Below are positions 48,535 to 58,542 of a stretch of DNA of 64,000 nt, one piece after another. The notes beneath the pieces were generated by a model, which ran no database searches, had not been told where the DNA came from, and saw only the letters and a list, made by a program, of their open reading frames with translations. The translations under genes and the position numbers were made by a program. How positions within the stretch are numbered: the first letter of the stretch is position 1; each line of letters begins with the position of its first letter. Source of the stretch: Corynebacterium kutscheri (GTDB taxonomy: Bacteria; Actinomycetota; Actinomycetes; Mycobacteriales; Mycobacteriaceae); assembly GCF_000980835.1 (NCBI RefSeq), contig NZ_CP011312.1, positions 1,240,001 to 1,304,000 on the forward strand, read 5' to 3'.

Positions 48535-50064
48535 ATGCGTTCTTTGCTTACTCCACTTGCTCCCCGTCTTGTCGAAGTTTTCAAGTCAGTAGATTTCACC
48601 CCCGCCGGAGTATCCGCTGCACTTGGTTCGGCTGCTCAAGCTGCCCTCTATCGTGGGGAGCCACAGGCAGTACTACACGCTCTAGCTCATCGAAAAAATG
48701 ATCCGATAGCAATACTAATTCAGGCGTTTTTATTACATCGTCCGGTTAGTCAACCTGATTTAGCTGCTGTTTTATCCACAGAGCTTTTCGACGATCTTTC
48801 AACCGCTAAGATCCTTATCGAAGATATAGTTACCAGCGGTTTTTATGCCAGTATTGATATTCGACCCCACGTATTTGCTGATACCAATCGCTGGGTATTT
48901 TCTGATATGGATGCGTCCATGATTGCTGGTCACATTCCCGGGGCGAATCATGTTTTGGGAGTAGGTGCGGCAAGTTTAAGTCTTATCAACACCACACCTA
49001 GTTCTCCGGTATATGACGTACTTGATTTAGGAACTGGTTCTGGGGTACAACTTCTTGGTCAGGCACACTGTGCCCAACGTTTTACAGCTACTGATGTTCA
49101 TCCGCGTGCGCTAGAACTTGCTGAAGCAACATTCGCCGGGGCGGATATGGAGGTTGAGCTATTAGCGGGGTCGTGGTTTGAGCCGGTTGCTGGGCGTAGC
49201 TTCCAACGGATTATTTCTAATCCACCTTTTGTTGTCGGTCCACCAGAAATTAACCATGTTTATCGAGATTCTGGTTTAGATCTTGATGGGGCAACTGAGT
49301 TAGTAGTCTCTCAGGTCAGTGATTATCTCAGCGTTGATGGTAGTGCGCATATTTTGGGCGCCTGGGTACATCGCAATAATGAATCTTGGCAACAACGTGT
49401 TGCTAGTTGGTTACCGTCGCATGGTGTTGCTGCATGGATTTTACAGCGAGATCTTGCTGATCCTATGCATTATGTAGGGACTTGGCTTCGTGATGAATCT
49501 ATTGATCCGCGTAGTGCGGAAGGTCAGCTTAAAACTGAGCATTGGTTGCGTCATTTCGATCAGGCGGAGGTAACCCATATTGGTTTTGGCTACATTGCTA
49601 TCCAAAAAATAGATGAGTCGCTACCAAGTGAGGTTCTTGCTGAAGAACTTACTCAGCCTATCGACGAACCACTCGGTAACGAGATCGAAGAATACTTTTT
49701 ACGAACTCACTGGCTTCGCACAATTACTGCTGAAGAAATCTTGGCCACTCAATTTTTACTTCGTCCTGGGGTGGCAAAAGAAGATGTTCAATTAACGAAT
49801 ACAGCAGAGTCCATGGGTTTTAGTCCGACTGCTTTGCGATTGCATCGTACAGATGGACCACGCTTTAGTCATGATATTGATACGCATCTGCTGGCAATCA
49901 TCCAAGGATTGCATCCGCAAGGGTTAAGTTTGGGTGAGGTAGCCGATTTATATGCCTTAAGTAAAGGTCTTAACGAGGATGCACTAAAAAAAGCAGTGGT
50001 TGTACCTGTCGTTGATCTCATTCGTCACGGTTTTATTCTGCCAAGCGAAATCACCAATCTCTAA
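48535..50064 (+). CDS. Class I SAM-dependent methyltransferase with N-terminal and C-terminal extensions
   Basis: A 509-residue protein. The SAM-binding motif I is VLDLGTGSGVQLLG and the catalytic motif is IISNPPFVVG, the NPPF signature of N6-adenine and N5-glutamine methyltransferases, around residues 160-235. An N-terminal domain (1-150) and a C-terminal winged-helix-like domain (about 400-509) are extra. The family is conserved in actinobacteria next to sigB; the substrate (rRNA or release factor type) is not established. Confidence 0.85.
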   Translation: MRSLLTPLAPRLVEVFKSVDFTPAGVSAALGSAAQAALYRGEPQAVLHALAHRKNDPIAILIQAFLLHRPVSQPDLAAVLSTELFDDLSTAKILIEDIVTSGFYASIDIRPHVFADTNRWVFSDMDASMIAGHIPGANHVLGVGAASLSLINTTPSSPVYDVLDLGTGSGVQLLGQAHCAQRFTATDVHPRALELAEATFAGADMEVELLAGSWFEPVAGRSFQRIISNPPFVVGPPEINHVYRDSGLDLDGATELVVSQVSDYLSVDGSAHILGAWVHRNNESWQQRVASWLPSHGVAAWILQRDLADPMHYVGTWLRDESIDPRSAEGQLKTEHWLRHFDQAEVTHIGFGYIAIQKIDESLPSEVLAEELTQPIDEPLGNEIEEYFLRTHWLRTITAEEILATQFLLRPGVAKEDVQLTNTAESMGFSPTALRLHRTDGPRFSHDIDTHLLAIIQGLHPQGLSLGEVADLYALSKGLNEDALKKAVVVPVVDLIRHGFILPSEITNL

Positions 50065-50094
50065 CCTAGCCGCACTTGTGTAAAAGGAATAATA

Positions 50095-50532
50095 ATGAAG
50101 GCCGTTTTAACCAGAGTCAGTAAAGCAAGCGTACGTGTTAATGGTGAGGTCGTCGGAGCGATTGATTGTCCAGATACCGGCGGTATTCTTGCTCTTGTCG
50201 GTATTTCTCGCACCGATAACGAAGCTGCATGTGAAAAAATGGTGCGTAAAATTTCTGAACTGCGCATCCTTTGTGGAGAACGTAGTGTGCTTGATGCTGG
50301 CGCACCTGTGCTTTTGGTGAGTCAATTTACCTTACTTGGCGCTACTGCTAAAGGAAGGCGCCCATCATGGTCAGATGCAGCACCTGGTGAGATAGCTAAG
50401 CCAATGATTGATCGTATTGCTGCTGATCTTCAAGAATTAGGTATTCACGTCGAACAAGGGCGCTTTGGTGCAATGATGGAAGTCGAAAGCGTTAATTCTG
50501 GTCCTTTTACAGTTCTTGTCGAGTGTCTCTAA
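50095..50532 (+). CDS. dtd: D-aminoacyl-tRNA deacylase
   Basis: A 145-residue enzyme removing D-amino acids from tRNAs. The cross-dimer motifs [17 protein letters not shown] and [10 protein letters not shown] are present with [12 protein letters not shown] at the N-terminus. Full length. It lies 30 nt after the methyltransferase gene. Confidence 0.94.
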   Translation: MKAVLTRVSKASVRVNGEVVGAIDCPDTGGILALVGISRTDNEAACEKMVRKISELRILCGERSVLDAGAPVLLVSQFTLLGATAKGRRPSWSDAAPGEIAKPMIDRIAADLQELGIHVEQGRFGAMMEVESVNSGPFTVLVECL

Positions 50533-50677
50533 GTCGTTTGCTTGATCATTGATCCCGGCATAAACATAAGGCTAAGTCTTAAATTTGGCTACTATACAGC
50601 AGGTTTTCTAATTCGGGAACTTTCTTAGTACTTCTAGCGTTAAAGAGTTCAGAAACCCTAATTCTAGGAGGTCACTG

Positions 50678-51667
50678 ATGACAAGTCCCGCACAAAATGA
50701 ATTTCTTTCAGATGATGTAGACCGCGGAAGTCGCCGTGGACATACTAACGACAATCCTTCCGCAGATCTTGTCCGTGTGTACCTCAACGGAATTGGAAAG
50801 ACTTCACTACTTGAGGCAGAAGACGAGGTCGAATTAGCCCAAACTATTGAAGTCGGCCTTTATGCCGAATATTTATTAGAAAATTCCGAAAAACCTTTAA
50901 CCCGCGCTATGAAGCGTGATTTAAAAGTACTGGTTAAAGAAGGACGCAAAGCGCGTTCCCATCTTTTAGAAGCAAATTTACGTCTTGTTGTCTCGTTGGC
51001 TAAGCGTTATACCGGTCGTGGAATGCCGTTGCTTGATCTTATTCAAGAGGGAAATCTTGGGTTAATCCGGGCAATGGAGAAGTTTGACTATTCTAAAGGT
51101 TTTAAATTCTCCACTTATGCTACCTGGTGGATCCGTCAAGCTATTACTCGCGGTATGGCGGATCAATCACGCACTATCCGACTTCCAGTTCACTTGGTTG
51201 AACAAGTTAATAAACTTTCTCGGATTAAACGCGAGATGTACCAACAGCTCGGCCGTGAAGCTACCCATGAAGAATTAGCTGAAGAATCTGGCATTGATGA
51301 ATCTAAAATTGAAATGTTGCTTCGCCAGTCACGTGACCCAGTAAGTTTAGATATGCCAGTAGGTGCTGATGAAGAAGCACCTTTAGGTGATTTTATTGAA
51401 GATTCAGAGGCCACCGATGCTGAGTCTGCCGTGGTTGCTTCCTTACGCCATTCTGATATCCGAACGGTCTTAGCAACTTTGGAACAGCGTGAACAAGATG
51501 TGATTCGAATGCGCTATGGGCTTGATAATGGTGTTCCCTGCACTTTGGATCAAATTGGTCGTCAGTTTGGTTTGTCCAGAGAACGAGTGCGTCAAATTGA
51601 ACGTGAGGTTATGTCTAAACTTCGCGACGGTTCTCGAGCAGAAAAGCTTCGTGCCTATGCCAGCTAG
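50678..51667 (+). CDS. sigB: Group 2 sigma factor SigB
   Basis: A 329-residue sigma-70 factor lacking the long N-terminal extension of SigA. Region 2 ([34 protein letters not shown]) and region 4 ([20 protein letters not shown]) are complete. AGGAGG lies upstream of the ATG. In corynebacteria SigB supports stationary-phase and stress transcription. Placement just upstream of dtxR is the standard order. A 17-bp near-perfect palindrome CTAGATAAATTATCTAG (51664-51680) covers the stop codon and may form the base of a terminator. Confidence 0.95.
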   Translation: MTSPAQNEFLSDDVDRGSRRGHTNDNPSADLVRVYLNGIGKTSLLEAEDEVELAQTIEVGLYAEYLLENSEKPLTRAMKRDLKVLVKEGRKARSHLLEANLRLVVSLAKRYTGRGMPLLDLIQEGNLGLIRAMEKFDYSKGFKFSTYATWWIRQAITRGMADQSRTIRLPVHLVEQVNKLSRIKREMYQQLGREATHEELAEESGIDESKIEMLLRQSRDPVSLDMPVGADEEAPLGDFIEDSEATDAESAVVASLRHSDIRTVLATLEQREQDVIRMRYGLDNGVPCTLDQIGRQFGLSRERVRQIEREVMSKLRDGSRAEKLRAYAS

Positions 51668-51980
51668 ATAAATTATCTAGTCATAATCGGGTTTATTTTT
51701 ATCCATTAAGATACCGAATTAAAAACCTAGGATAGCCTCAAACTTGCTGCATAGCGCGTACAATGATAGTCAGGAACTATAATAAGACGCTATCTACATG
51801 GCGTTAATAATGGAATGAGGCTATAATTTACACGCGTACACTTAGACATTCTCTGAAGTGTTATCTATTACCTAGGTCCATTTACCCTAAATGAACCTCA
51901 ATAAACGTGTATAAATAAACCTAAGATTAGTTAGCGTTACTCCGGCGGTTTACCGCCGCCTTAGTGAAAGAGACGAAACC
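51668..51980. other. dtxR upstream region with two inverted repeats
   Basis: About 310 bp. It holds an imperfect inverted repeat AGGTCCATTTA/TAAATGAACCT (51874-51898) and the GC-rich palindrome at 51943-51958. AT-rich elsewhere. Confidence 0.55.
51943..51958. promoter_or_regulatory. GC-rich palindrome in the dtxR leader
   Basis: CGGCGGT (51943-51949) pairs with ACCGCCG (51952-51958) two bases apart, ending 22 bp before the dtxR ATG. Likely an operator or a leader structure; it does not resemble a DtxR box. Confidence 0.5.
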
Positions 51981-52661
51981 ATGAAGGATCTAGTCGATAC
52001 CACCGAAATGTATCTTCGAACAATCTACGAACTCGAAGAAGAAGGTATCACTCCCCTTCGCGCTCGCATTGCAGAACGTCTTGACCAGTCTGGCCCTACA
52101 GTAAGTCAGACAGTCGCCCGCATGGAGCGCGATGGCCTTGTTGTTGTAGCAAGCGATCGTAGTCTTCAGATGACTCCCGATGGACGTGCACTAGCTACCG
52201 CCGTTATGCGTAAACATCGCTTAGCAGAGCGTTTACTCACCGATATTATCGGTTTAGACGAGAACAAAGTCCATGATGAGGCATGCCGCTGGGAACACGT
52301 CATGAGTGAGGAAGTAGAGCGACGCCTTATCAATGTTTTAGATAACGTTGAGCGGTCTCCTTTTGGCAACCCCATTCCAGGTCTCAAAGATCTCGGTGTC
52401 AGCAAACAAGAAAAACTTGAAGTGGGAACTCGCGCTATTGATCTACCTCAAGGGCAAAACCTTAAAGTGCGCGTGGTACAAGTCAATGAAATTCTTCAAG
52501 TTGATGCTGAGCATTTCTCCGCACTAACCAACGCCGGAGTACGTACTGGCAGCGAAATCGAAATAGAAAACTTCGGCGATCACATTCGCATTAAGCACAA
52601 TAACAAAATCGTAGAACTGCACAATGACCTTGCACATGCAGTACGCGTCGAGACCATCTAA
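51981..52661 (+). CDS. dtxR: Iron-dependent transcriptional repressor DtxR
   Basis: A 226-residue Fe(II)-responsive repressor of iron uptake, haem and toxin-type regulons. The N-terminal winged helix (1-73) is followed by the metal and dimer domain. The metal ligands fall at the classical positions M10, H79, H98, C102, E105 and H106. A C-terminal SH3-like domain spans about 145-226. Both position numbering and length match C. diphtheriae DtxR. A strong hairpin terminator follows. Confidence 0.97.
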   Translation: MKDLVDTTEMYLRTIYELEEEGITPLRARIAERLDQSGPTVSQTVARMERDGLVVVASDRSLQMTPDGRALATAVMRKHRLAERLLTDIIGLDENKVHDEACRWEHVMSEEVERRLINVLDNVERSPFGNPIPGLKDLGVSKQEKLEVGTRAIDLPQGQNLKVRVVQVNEILQVDAEHFSALTNAGVRTGSEIEIENFGDHIRIKHNNKIVELHNDLAHAVRVETI

Positions 52662-52674
52662 CTTCAAATACTTC

Positions 52675-52733
52675 AAGCTCCACAGATTAGCTATTGACAA
52701 TAGCGGCAATAGCTCTGTGGAGCTTTCTTTTGC
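52675..52733 (+). terminator. Terminator of dtxR
   Basis: AAGCTCCACAGA (52675-52686) pairs with 52714-52725, with an inner GCTATTG/CAATAGC stem (52690-52696 with 52707-52713), followed by TCTTTTG. Confidence 0.87.
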
Positions 52734-52784
52734 TCGTATTAACGTGCCCATCCATATGGCGATCCATAGTTTATTCAACAGCTA

Positions 52785-53897
52785 TCATGCAGCATGTCCA
52801 GGATTTCCGCCTTTATGCGTAGATCTACTATCGAGTTCAAATAAAAGATTCTCTCTTTCATTGCGGCTTACTTCAATAAGCTGAGCAATAATCTCTTTTC
52901 CATTTTCTGTTGCATAAGCAAGACCAATAAGCCTAGTTAATGCATGCTGTGGTGTCTCCTCATGAGCAGCCTTTAAAGCTTTATGCACTCGTGCGGTTAC
53001 TCCTTCATTAATTGCCACCGCCGCATAAAGGGCAAGTGCGTTGCTACGAATTATGCTGCGCGTTTTTAATGCAGTGGCATGTAATAATTGTCGACTTGTT
53101 TGTGGGTGAGCATATAAAAGATCGATAATACTGTCTCGAAGTCGAGTTTGTGCCAGAAGCGTAGCTAATGCCTGAATGTGAATCATACCTGGTGGGTTAG
53201 GCTCGGTGGTGCAAAGATAGTCCTGAATTGTTTGATAAAGGTTTTTCATATCCGATAACGCTGATTTTTGTGATCTTAAAAGAATATTTTCTGCATCTCG
53301 ATGTGCTTGTTCAGTAATAATTGTTCGTAGTTTTTCGCTATAAGGATCATCTATATCTGGGGCAAAGAAACAAGCCACATGCTCTGCAGAAAGTTCAATA
53401 TTATAACCGCGTTGGGTAAGTTCGAGTGTGCTTTGTGCATGAGCAATACTGCCCACTAATCCGGAATACCATGGGTTTTGTGGGGTTGACTGCCCAAAAT
53501 ATCCAAATGCATCTTCACTAAGAAAACGCAATTCGTATTCAGAACCTTCTGTTATTCCAACCACCGACCATAAAGCAGCTAATGGAAAAGCATCAGCGCT
53601 AGCATATTGGAAAAGGTAACGAATGTATTGGTCGATAAAAATTTCATCTTTATCATCGCTAATAAAAAAGCCAAAGTAAACGTAATTGTCGTTGCCCACT
53701 ACTGTTAAACAGTCACGAAAAATATCCGGGTATGCTAATTGGGCTATATCTATTCTTAGAATCGGACCCATAACACTACAGTTGCTCAGTGGTTTAGCCA
53801 AACCGACAAGGACCAGTGACTCGATGGGATAATAACCTAAAATACCAGGCAACTGAGCTAAAAAATCTCCTGGTTTTAGAATCAATAATGTGTTCAT
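52785..53897 (-). CDS. DUF4192 family protein
   Basis: A 370-residue protein of the actinobacterial DUF4192 family, recognised from the N-terminus LKPGDFLAQLPGILGYYPIE, where family members usually read FLGFxPxxSLVLV, followed by SLVLVGL. No catalytic residues or membrane segments are seen. The C-terminal part is helical. Function unknown; it is divergent from the PAC2 gene across a long intergenic region and convergent with dtxR. Confidence 0.78.
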   Translation of the reverse strand: MNTLLILKPGDFLAQLPGILGYYPIESLVLVGLAKPLSNCSVMGPILRIDIAQLAYPDIFRDCLTVVGNDNYVYFGFFISDDKDEIFIDQYIRYLFQYASADAFPLAALWSVVGITEGSEYELRFLSEDAFGYFGQSTPQNPWYSGLVGSIAHAQSTLELTQRGYNIELSAEHVACFFAPDIDDPYSEKLRTIITEQAHRDAENILLRSQKSALSDMKNLYQTIQDYLCTTEPNPPGMIHIQALATLLAQTRLRDSIIDLLYAHPQTSRQLLHATALKTRSIIRSNALALYAAVAINEGVTARVHKALKAAHEETPQHALTRLIGLAYATENGKEIIAQLIEVSRNERENLLFELDSRSTHKGGNPGHAA

Positions 53898-54323
53898 AGA
53901 ATAAGCAGAACACGTTTTTATAGCTTTCGGGAAACTTTTTTCTTATTCTAGAAAATCTGTGGAAAACTTTCTCTTTTTGAAAAAGGTTTTCCACAGATTT
54001 TATCTATTTTTCATAACTCATTGACTTTCATGCAGTCTTTTCGCAATAATGATAGGTCGCACTGCAAGCAATAATAGACTGAGAAATTCCAACTCAAAAA
54101 AGAGAAACCAAGACCTACCTTATGTACTTTTATCCGCAGGATATGGGAACAAATAAGACTGCATATCTGTTACACAATGTAATACCTTAAAGTAGGTTTC
54201 TCAGCAATGCTGTTTTTCAACCAAGAAAACAACAAAAACGGGTATTCTTAAACAAAATTTCTACTGTATTTTTCTTCCCAGTAGAAATAAAAGCGATATA
54301 TAGCCAGTAAAAAGGAGGACAAC
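53898..54323. other. Divergent intergenic region with a 16-bp inverted repeat
   Basis: About 430 bp between divergent genes. It contains the perfect inverted repeat at 53952-54001. The rest is AT-rich with no coding frame. Confidence 0.6.
53952..54001. repeat. Perfect 16-bp inverted repeat with TTTTCCACA arms
   Basis: AAAATCTGTGGAAAAC (53952-53967) pairs with 53986-54001 over an 18-nt loop. Each arm contains TTTTCCACA or its complement, one base from the DnaA box TTATCCACA. Confidence 0.75.
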
Positions 54324-55295
54324 ATGCAGGAGGAAAATCGCCGCATGTACGAACTCGTATTTCCCGCACCTGAGGTAAAAACTCCCAATAGTGACGGGCC
54401 GACGCTCATTGTCGCTTTAGAAGGCTACGCTGATGCAGGTCAAGCTATTGATGCTAGTTCTGAGCACTTATTAGCTGCCTTAGATCATTTACCAGTAGCA
54501 TCTTTTAATTCCGATGAACTCATCGATTATCGTTCTCGACGCCCAGCGGTAACTATCGATTACAACACTGTCGTTGATGTCGAAGATCTCAACCTTGGCA
54601 TTAATGTTCTGAAGGATAATAAAGGTACCCCTTTCCTACTCTTATCTGGTCCAGAGCCAGATATGCGCTGGGAAAGCTTTACCCATGCGGTTGCTGATCT
54701 CGTCGATAAGTTTGGGGTAAATCAAACAATTTGTCTTTATTCTGCACCGATGGCGGTACCGCATTCTCGGCCACTTATTATTTCAGCTCATGGTAATACT
54801 CCAGAGCTTATCGATAGCCAATTTAGTTTAGACACAAAAATTACGGTTCCCGGATCAGCAACTTTATTATTAGAACGCTTACTGCATCAACGCGGGAAAA
54901 AGGTAGCCGGATTTACTGCACATGTGCCTCATTATTTATCGGCTTCGCCTTACCCCAGTGCTACTTTGGGGCTGTTAGAGGCGATAAGCAAAGCGGCACA
55001 CTTGACTATTCCGCTGCATAGCTTGGAAGAGGATGCTGCACGCATAGCCGTACAAATCGAGGAACAAATTCAAGGTTCACCGGAGATCGAACAGGTAGTA
55101 AGTATGCTCGAAACGCAATACGACGAAGAGTTGGAACGCTATCGTCAAAATAACCCTACTGCGGTTCTACCGGGTGAAGGTTCTATGCCTAGTGGAGAAC
55201 AACTCGGCGCAGAATTTGAGAATTTCCTAGCTACCCTCGATGACCGATCTATTGAAGGTAATTCATCGTCCCATGAGGATCCCAGCGAGGACTAA
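54324..55295 (+). CDS. PAC2 family protein
   Basis: A 323-residue PAC2 (proteasome assembly chaperone 2-like) protein: LIVALEGYADAGQAIDASSEHL at the N-terminus, then YSAPMAVPHSRPL and TAHVPHYLSASPYPSATLGLLE. The C-terminal 70 residues are acidic and helical. Actinobacterial members are conserved with no settled function. AAAAAGGAGG precedes the ATG by 6 nt. A hairpin (55321-55350) separates it from the helicase gene. Confidence 0.86.
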   Translation: MQEENRRMYELVFPAPEVKTPNSDGPTLIVALEGYADAGQAIDASSEHLLAALDHLPVASFNSDELIDYRSRRPAVTIDYNTVVDVEDLNLGINVLKDNKGTPFLLLSGPEPDMRWESFTHAVADLVDKFGVNQTICLYSAPMAVPHSRPLIISAHGNTPELIDSQFSLDTKITVPGSATLLLERLLHQRGKKVAGFTAHVPHYLSASPYPSATLGLLEAISKAAHLTIPLHSLEEDAARIAVQIEEQIQGSPEIEQVVSMLETQYDEELERYRQNNPTAVLPGEGSMPSGEQLGAEFENFLATLDDRSIEGNSSSHEDPSED

Positions 55296-55320
55296 GCGGA
55301 CCTTCTTAACTGTTTATTAT

Positions 55321-55354
55321 TGATGCCTCACGCATTGCTGTGAGGCATCACTAT
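55321..55354 (+). terminator. Hairpin between PAC2 and helicase genes
   Basis: TGATGCCTCAC (55321-55331) pairs with GTGAGGCATCA (55340-55350), followed by CTATTTT. It covers the region of a possible upstream start for the helicase, supporting the start at 55376. Confidence 0.65.
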
Positions 55355-55375
55355 TTTAACGCTAAGGTAGAAAAG

Positions 55376-57919
55376 ATGAATCTTAGCAACCTACTGCCTG
55401 ATCTTAATGATGTCCCCGAGTCTTTTATCGACGAAGCAATTTTCGATTCTTTTTTAGACTGGATCAAGAGCCAAGAAATTACCTTATATCCGGCACAAGA
55501 AGAAGCCAGCCTAGGCATCCTTGCTGGTGATAACGTTATTCTTGCTACTCCCACCGGATCTGGTAAATCTATGGTGGCTATTGCTGCACATTTTATTGCC
55601 TTAGCCAAAGGGCAACGCAGTTACTACACTGCCCCCATTAAAGCACTGGTCAGCGAGAAATTCTTTGCCTTATGCTCAGTTTTTGGACCAGAAAACGTTG
55701 GCATGATGACCGGTGATGCCACGGTTAATGGTAATGCCCCTATTATCTGTGCGACAGCAGAAATTGTAGCTAATATTGCGTTAAGAGATGGTGCTGATGC
55801 TGCTATTGATCAGGTGGTGATGGATGAATTCCATTACTATTCTGATCCGGAACGCGGCTGGGCCTGGCAGGTACCATTACTTGAATTACCGGCAACACAA
55901 TTTCTACTTATGAGTGCCACTTTAGGTGATACTACTTTTCTACAAGAAGATCTAAGCCGTCGTACTGGCCGAACGACCTCTTTAGTTGGTGCACATGCAC
56001 TGCGCCCAGTCCCATTAGAATTTCATTATGTATATACCCCGGTAACTGAAACGATTGAAAATCTTCTAGAAGAAAACAAAGCTCCTATTTATATAGTTCA
56101 CTTCACCCAACGTGAAGCAATTGAACGAGCTCAGGGGCTAAAAAGTCTGCATAAGATAATCACTGAAGAAGAAAAACGCGCTATTGCAAAAGAAATCGGC
56201 GATTTTCGTTTTACCACTACTTTTGGGCGCACTCTTTCATTGTTATTACGTCGTGGGATCGGTATTCATCATGCCGGTATGCTGCCAAAATATCGTAGAC
56301 TCGTCGAAAAGCTCTCACAGACTGGTTTGCTAAAGATTATTTGTGGAACAGACACTCTAGGCGTAGGAATTAATGTTCCTATTCGCACAGTTTTATTTAC
56401 GGGCTTAGCTAAATTTGATGGCAATAAACAACGTATCCTCAACTCGCGTGAATTCCATCAAATTGCTGGACGTGCGGGACGAGCCGGTTTTGATACCGTT
56501 GGCCATGTCTATATTCAAGCAACAGAGCATGAAATTGAAAATGCTGCTCTGCGCAAACGTGCTGGTCAAGATCCTAAGAAATTAAAAAAACTGCGGTTAA
56601 AATCAGCACGCGAGGGGCAGATTTCTTGGACAGAAAAAACTTTCGATCGGCTTATCGACGCTCAATCCGAGGGGATGAAAAGCCAATTCCGAGTTTCCAA
56701 CTCAATGCTCATCAATATGATTACTCGGCCTCGTGATACCTATGAGGAACTCAAAAAACTTATCCGGGGAAATCACGATAGTCGGGAAAAACAGAATCGA
56801 GATATTCTTACCCTCCTTGAATTTTTACGCAGTCTATTAGCAGCTGGCATCGTTGTACGTTATGAGGAACCTGATATCTATGGACGCAGTTATGCATTAA
56901 CTATTGATCTGCAACGCGACTTTGCACTTAATCAACCACTTGCGCCTTTTGCACTCGCTGCTTTAGAGCTGCTTGATCCTGATTCTGATACCTATACCTT
57001 GGATATCATCAGTGTTTTTGAAGCTATTGTAGAAGACCCACGGCAAATTCTCTTAGCACAACAGCGTCATGCTCGTAATGAAGCACTAGCTAATCTTAAA
57101 GCGGAAGGTGTAGATTACACCGAACGCATGAATATCATCGAAGAAATTACCTGGCCACAGCCACTAGAAGAATTACTTGATACTGCCTACACTGCCTATA
57201 TCACAGGACAACCATGGGCGCGTGATTTTGAGTTAAGCCCTAAATCAGTGGTACGCGATATGCTTGAACACGGCATGACCTTCTCTGATCTTATTGCCAC
57301 ATATAATGTGGCTCGCAGTGAAGGCGTAGCTCTTCGCTATCTAACCGATATATGGCGCACTCTAGAGCATTCTGTTCCACCAGAATATCGCACTGCCGAG
57401 CTTGAGGACATCATCATTTGGCTTGGCGAGCTTATCCGACAGGTTGATTCCTCACTTGTCGATGAGTGGGCACAACTATCTGATCCTGATGCCCCAATCT
57501 CAGAGGAAACACTAGCCCAAGAACTAGCCTTTGGAGTTTCTGACCCCAATGCACTGAGTGCTAACCAACGCGCGCTCACCGTTATGGTGCGCAACCTCAT
57601 GTTCCGGGTAGTAGAGCTTTTTGCTTTTGAACAAGAAGAAACACTCGAAACAATGTTTAATTACCTTGATCAAACACCAGACTTCACGGCTGCTCTCGAC
57701 GCTTATTTCGATGAATACAGCGATCTAGATACCAGTTCTCGTGCTCGTGGGCCTGAATATTTTAGTATCAACAAAGATGACAAGCGCCACTGGAAGGTAC
57801 GCCAGATACTTAAAGACCCAGAAGACGATAATGCATTTGCCTTCCACGCAATTGTTGATCTCGATGCTACCGATGCCGCAGGTGAGATACGGTTAGCTAG
57901 CCTTTCTATCACCTATTAA
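55376..57919 (+). CDS. HelY-like DEAD/DEAH RNA helicase (Ski2/Mtr4 type)
   Basis: A superfamily 2 helicase of 847 residues from ATG 55376. Walker A is ATPTGSGKSMVA, motif II is DEFHYYS, motif III LMSATLGD, and motif VI HQIAGRAGRAGFDTVG. A long C-terminal region (about 470-847) replaces the usual Ski2 accessory domains. The TAAGGTAG region supplies a weak Shine-Dalgarno. It would unwind RNA; the target is unknown. Conserved between dtxR and oxyR in corynebacteria. Confidence 0.88.
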   Translation: MNLSNLLPDLNDVPESFIDEAIFDSFLDWIKSQEITLYPAQEEASLGILAGDNVILATPTGSGKSMVAIAAHFIALAKGQRSYYTAPIKALVSEKFFALCSVFGPENVGMMTGDATVNGNAPIICATAEIVANIALRDGADAAIDQVVMDEFHYYSDPERGWAWQVPLLELPATQFLLMSATLGDTTFLQEDLSRRTGRTTSLVGAHALRPVPLEFHYVYTPVTETIENLLEENKAPIYIVHFTQREAIERAQGLKSLHKIITEEEKRAIAKEIGDFRFTTTFGRTLSLLLRRGIGIHHAGMLPKYRRLVEKLSQTGLLKIICGTDTLGVGINVPIRTVLFTGLAKFDGNKQRILNSREFHQIAGRAGRAGFDTVGHVYIQATEHEIENAALRKRAGQDPKKLKKLRLKSAREGQISWTEKTFDRLIDAQSEGMKSQFRVSNSMLINMITRPRDTYEELKKLIRGNHDSREKQNRDILTLLEFLRSLLAAGIVVRYEEPDIYGRSYALTIDLQRDFALNQPLAPFALAALELLDPDSDTYTLDIISVFEAIVEDPRQILLAQQRHARNEALANLKAEGVDYTERMNIIEEITWPQPLEELLDTAYTAYITGQPWARDFELSPKSVVRDMLEHGMTFSDLIATYNVARSEGVALRYLTDIWRTLEHSVPPEYRTAELEDIIIWLGELIRQVDSSLVDEWAQLSDPDAPISEETLAQELAFGVSDPNALSANQRALTVMVRNLMFRVVELFAFEQEETLETMFNYLDQTPDFTAALDAYFDEYSDLDTSSRARGPEYFSINKDDKRHWKVRQILKDPEDDNAFAFHAIVDLDATDAAGEIRLASLSITY

Positions 57920-57941
57920 CCACAGATTACAACGAGCCCAA

Positions 57942-57995
57942 TAACCTATTTTGCCCTAGCACCTACTAAAAATAGTGCTAGGGCAAAATAGGTTA
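57942..57995. repeat. Perfect 21-bp inverted repeat between helicase and ahpD
   Basis: 57942-57962 pairs with 57975-57995 over a 12-nt loop (core TTGCCCTAGCAC). It lies between convergent stops, but the T-run is inside the 5' arm and the A-run inside the 3' arm, so it lacks a classical 3' U-tract on either strand. Confidence 0.75.
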
Positions 57996-58015
57996 ATAGC
58001 TTAAAAACTCGCTTT

Positions 58016-58540
58016 TTAGCGGGCAGCCTCAATCTCTACGGCCTGGGCAATGCCTTGAATAGTTGCAGCAATTTTTATAACTTCAAAAACCTGCTCTTTG
58101 GTTACACCTTCATTGCGTACGGTTTTCTCATGAGCAAGGGTGCAGTGCTCACAACCATTAATCGCAGATACTGCGATGCTCCACAGCTCAAAGTCGATCT
58201 TTTCCACACCAGGGTTGGCAATAACGTTCATCCGCAGACCCATTTTCACCTGAGCGTAATCGTCGCCAAGCCAGCTACGAGCGCGGTAAGCCACATTGTT
58301 CATTGCCATAATCGATGCTGCTGCTAGTGCAGCATTGGTTGCTTCTTCGCTAAGGTGCTGGCTAGCTTCCTCGGAAATTTCCGAAAATACTGCCTCATTA
58401 CGCGAAGCCGCTGCAGCAGCTAAGAAAGTCCCCCACAACTGCTGCTCGCTTAGCTCAGTGCCACGAGCTAACGAGCCAAGATTCAGCTTTAAATCTTTTG
58501 CATACTCAGGAAGCGAAGACTTTAGGTTATCCAAACTCAT
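58016..58540 (-). CDS. ahpD: Alkyl hydroperoxide reductase AhpD
   Basis: A 174-residue alkylhydroperoxidase with the catalytic pair C130-x2-C133 and H137 in [13 protein letters not shown], the numbering known from M. tuberculosis AhpD. It passes electrons to AhpC, using lipoamide-type donors in mycobacteria. It starts 2 nt after the ahpC stop, so the two are co-translated. Confidence 0.96.
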   Translation of the reverse strand: MSLDNLKSSLPEYAKDLKLNLGSLARGTELSEQQLWGTFLAAAAASRNEAVFSEISEEASQHLSEEATNAALAAASIMAMNNVAYRARSWLGDDYAQVKMGLRMNVIANPGVEKIDFELWSIAVSAINGCEHCTLAHEKTVRNEGVTKEQVFEVIKIAATIQGIAQAVEIEAAR

Positions 58541-58542
58541 TT

